A stretch of DNA of 16,927 nt from JADJNW01 sp964523725 (GTDB taxonomy: Bacteria; Bacteroidota; Bacteroidia; Chitinophagales; Saprospiraceae), in contig CAZGAU010000119.1 of NCBI GenBank assembly GCA_964523725.1, forward strand, positions 1 to 16,927. The letters are read 5' to 3'. Position 1 is the first letter of the stretch. Each line of letters begins with the position of its first letter. The position numbers and the translations under genes are program-made. Below are positions 15,603 to 16,927 of this stretch, piece after piece. The notes under the pieces are model-generated. The model was not told the DNA's origin and searched no databases. It saw only the letters and a program-made list of their open reading frames with translations.

Positions 15603-15661
15603 TTATATAACTCTTTTCGGGAATCGTGTAACAATCCGGATGTAATAACAACTTAATTTTG
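15603..15661 (+). promoter_or_regulatory. Regulon promoter D: 21-bp direct repeat plus -7 box, before the HMA protein
   Basis: Half-sites TTATATAAC (15603-15611) and TCGTGTAAC (15624-15632) start 21 bp apart with TCTTTTCGGGAA between. After 21 bp comes a perfect -7 box, TAATTTTG (15654-15661), then 20 bp to the ATG at 15682. The first half-site is identical to that of copy A. Confidence 0.82.
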
Positions 15662-15681
15662 TAATAAAAATCAGAATTATC

Positions 15682-15909
15682 ATGGACACAACATTAAAAT
15701 TCAAAACAAACATTAACTGCGGCGGCTGCGTAGCAAAAGTAACGCCATTCCTGAACGATGCGGACGGCGTTTGTCACTGGGAAGTTGATACTGCAAATAA
15801 AGAAAAAGTGCTCACTGTACATTCTGAAGGTATCACCGAAGAAGAAATCGTAGCTGTAGTGAAGGAAGCAGGCTTTAAAGCCGAGTTAATCAATTCAGAG
15901 GAGCAGTAA
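15682..15909 (+). CDS. Small HMA-domain protein, copper-chaperone-like
   Basis: A 75-residue cytosolic protein consisting of a single heavy-metal-associated fold. The metal loop is INCGGC with Cys13 and Cys16. The following pattern (helix VAKVTPFL, strand GVCHWEVDT, strand KVLTVHSE, helix EEEIVAVVKEAGF) is the ferredoxin-like beta-alpha-beta-beta-alpha-beta order. Asn replaces the Met that usually precedes the CxxC in CopZ/Atx1, a variation common in Bacteroidota homologues as far as I know. Cys30 and His31 in GVCHW could add ligands. By context it would deliver Cu(I) to CopA or to the HMA-AraC sensors. The lipoprotein gene follows after 31 bp and probably shares its promoter. Confidence 0.9.
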   Translation: MDTTLKFKTNINCGGCVAKVTPFLNDADGVCHWEVDTANKEKVLTVHSEGITEEEIVAVVKEAGFKAELINSEEQ

Positions 15910-15940
15910 TGCTCCTCTCATTTCCCAAAATCGTAAAAAC

Positions 15941-16816
15941 ATGAAACAGAGCATACTGTTGTCATTAGGGTTTGTAGCTGTACTTTCTTGTAACACATCT
16001 AATAATAATCAACACACGATGGATAATCATTCGCAGCATACTGCCGATCACGCTACTGTTTCTTCCAGCCAATATTACATGGAATTAAGTAGTGATCCCA
16101 AACAAGTAATAAGTGGCAAGCCGGCACAACTTATCTTTACGCCAAAAATTGAAGGAAATCCGGCTGTTCGCGTTACATTAACTACCGAGCATGAAAAACA
16201 ACTGCATATTATTATAGTCAGTGAAGATCTGAGTTACTTTGAGCATATCCATCCCGAGTTACAGTCAAATGGAAGTTATGCTATTCATCATATTTTTCCG
16301 GCAGGTGGCACTTATTTGATTTACGCAGATTATAAACCAATTGATGCAGGGCAAGTGGTGGATAATAAAACAATCCATGTAGCTGGCAATCCTGTAACAC
16401 CACAAATGTTTCGCGACGAGCAACTTACCGCCTCTTCTGGCAATTATACCCTTACCTTGCAAACGGAAGAAGATAAACTGATTACTAATCAAGACATTTA
16501 TATTACCGGAATTCTGCAAGAAAATGGCCGGGAAATCGATGTTAATACAATCGGGAATTACTTGGGAACAAAAGCGCATGCCGTCATAATCAGCTTAGAA
16601 AGCAAGAGTTTCCTGCATGTCCACCCCAATGTAAAAAATGGGAGACTGCAATTGCACACTTTTTTTAAAACCCCTGGCATTTACCGTGCCTGGATTCAGT
16701 TTCAAAATGAAGACAGCATTTATACCACCGATTATGTACTTAAAGTAGTGATGACTCCTGTGCCAGAAAAGGCAAATTCAGTCCATACGCACCAGGATCA
16801 TACGCATCATCACTAA
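15941..16816 (+). CDS. His-rich lipoprotein with two HxHP domains, putative periplasmic copper binder
   Basis: A 291-residue exported lipoprotein: the signal ends VLSC with Cys17. His-rich tails flank the core: HTMDNHSQHTADH after the lipid anchor and HTHQDHTHHH at the C-terminus. The core contains two similar beta-rich units. In the first, His89, His102 and His104-Pro105 (YFEHIHP) precede His116 and FPAGGTY; in the second, His213, His226 and His228-Pro229 (FLHVHP) precede His239 and FKTPGIY. The 13-residue step from the first to the second His is the same in both. The pattern suggests two metal-binding beta-sandwich domains, perhaps distantly related to YtkA- or cupredoxin-like folds, but I do not recognise a named family. 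Its place behind an HMA chaperone under the regulon promoter supports copper binding; transport or storage is inference. Confidence 0.8.
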   Translation: MKQSILLSLGFVAVLSCNTSNNNQHTMDNHSQHTADHATVSSSQYYMELSSDPKQVISGKPAQLIFTPKIEGNPAVRVTLTTEHEKQLHIIIVSEDLSYFEHIHPELQSNGSYAIHHIFPAGGTYLIYADYKPIDAGQVVDNKTIHVAGNPVTPQMFRDEQLTASSGNYTLTLQTEEDKLITNQDIYITGILQENGREIDVNTIGNYLGTKAHAVIISLESKSFLHVHPNVKNGRLQLHTFFKTPGIYRAWIQFQNEDSIYTTDYVLKVVMTPVPEKANSVHTHQDHTHHH

Positions 16817-16927
16817 AAAATAATATCCATTTAGCAGTTTATTCGCCATGAGTGATTCCCTATTGAATTAAGTAGTCGGACCGTTTTACAGTCGATTGTC
16901 GAAAGTCCGATTAAGCTGACAACCAAC

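Noticed and set aside
1..16927. CRISPR arrays, tRNA or rRNA genes, insertion sequences, phage attachment sites
   Set aside because: No regularly spaced long repeats, cloverleaf-like segments, transposase or integrase motifs were seen on either strand.

Overview
The window looks like a chromosomal segment of a Bacteroidota bacterium. Promoters resemble the Bacteroidota sigma consensus (TTTG, about 19 bp, TAnnTTTG), Shine-Dalgarno sequences are weak, lipoprotein signals are common, and the nitrous-oxide reductase is of the Sec-exported clade II type. I cannot place it below phylum. Family assignments come from reading motifs in the translations; no database search was run.

Left part (1-4555), nitrous-oxide respiration: nosZ is read leftward and its last few codons lie beyond position 1. 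A 274-bp divergent region separates it from a rightward group: an Rrf2-family (NsrR/IscR-like) Fe-S regulator, a lipoprotein cytochrome c, and a 12-helix His-rich membrane protein of unproven function. The divergent region holds a candidate promoter on each strand, an FNR-type box, and a perfect 7-bp inverted repeat flanking the nosZ -7 box. The nos maturation genes are not in the window.

Right part (4729-16816), copper handling and efflux: two tandem paralogous regulators each join an N-terminal heavy-metal-associated (HMA) motif to a C-terminal AraC-type DNA-binding domain. They are followed by copA (copper P1B ATPase) and a complete tripartite RND efflux system of the HAE (drug) type: adaptor lipoprotein, inner-membrane pump, TolC-like channel. 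A rho-independent terminator closes this unit. A DHA2-type MFS exporter, a small HMA copper-chaperone-like protein and a His-rich two-domain lipoprotein follow.

The most striking observation is non-coding. Four promoters share one architecture of exactly 59 bp: two 9-bp half-sites resembling TTATATAAC with a 21-bp period, a further 21 bp, then a TAnnTTTG-like -7 box. They lie upstream of the second HMA-AraC gene, copA, the MFS exporter and the HMA chaperone. The second half-site takes the place of the -33 element, as expected for activation by a bound AraC-type protein. I infer a local regulon in which a metal-sensing HMA-AraC protein activates itself, copper export, RND and MFS efflux, and a periplasmic His-rich lipoprotein. 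The nearby copper enzyme NosZ would make copper homeostasis locally relevant, though that link is inference.

No tRNA, rRNA, CRISPR array, transposase or integrase was seen. No gene-free stretch exceeds 300 bp; the longest is 1935-2208.
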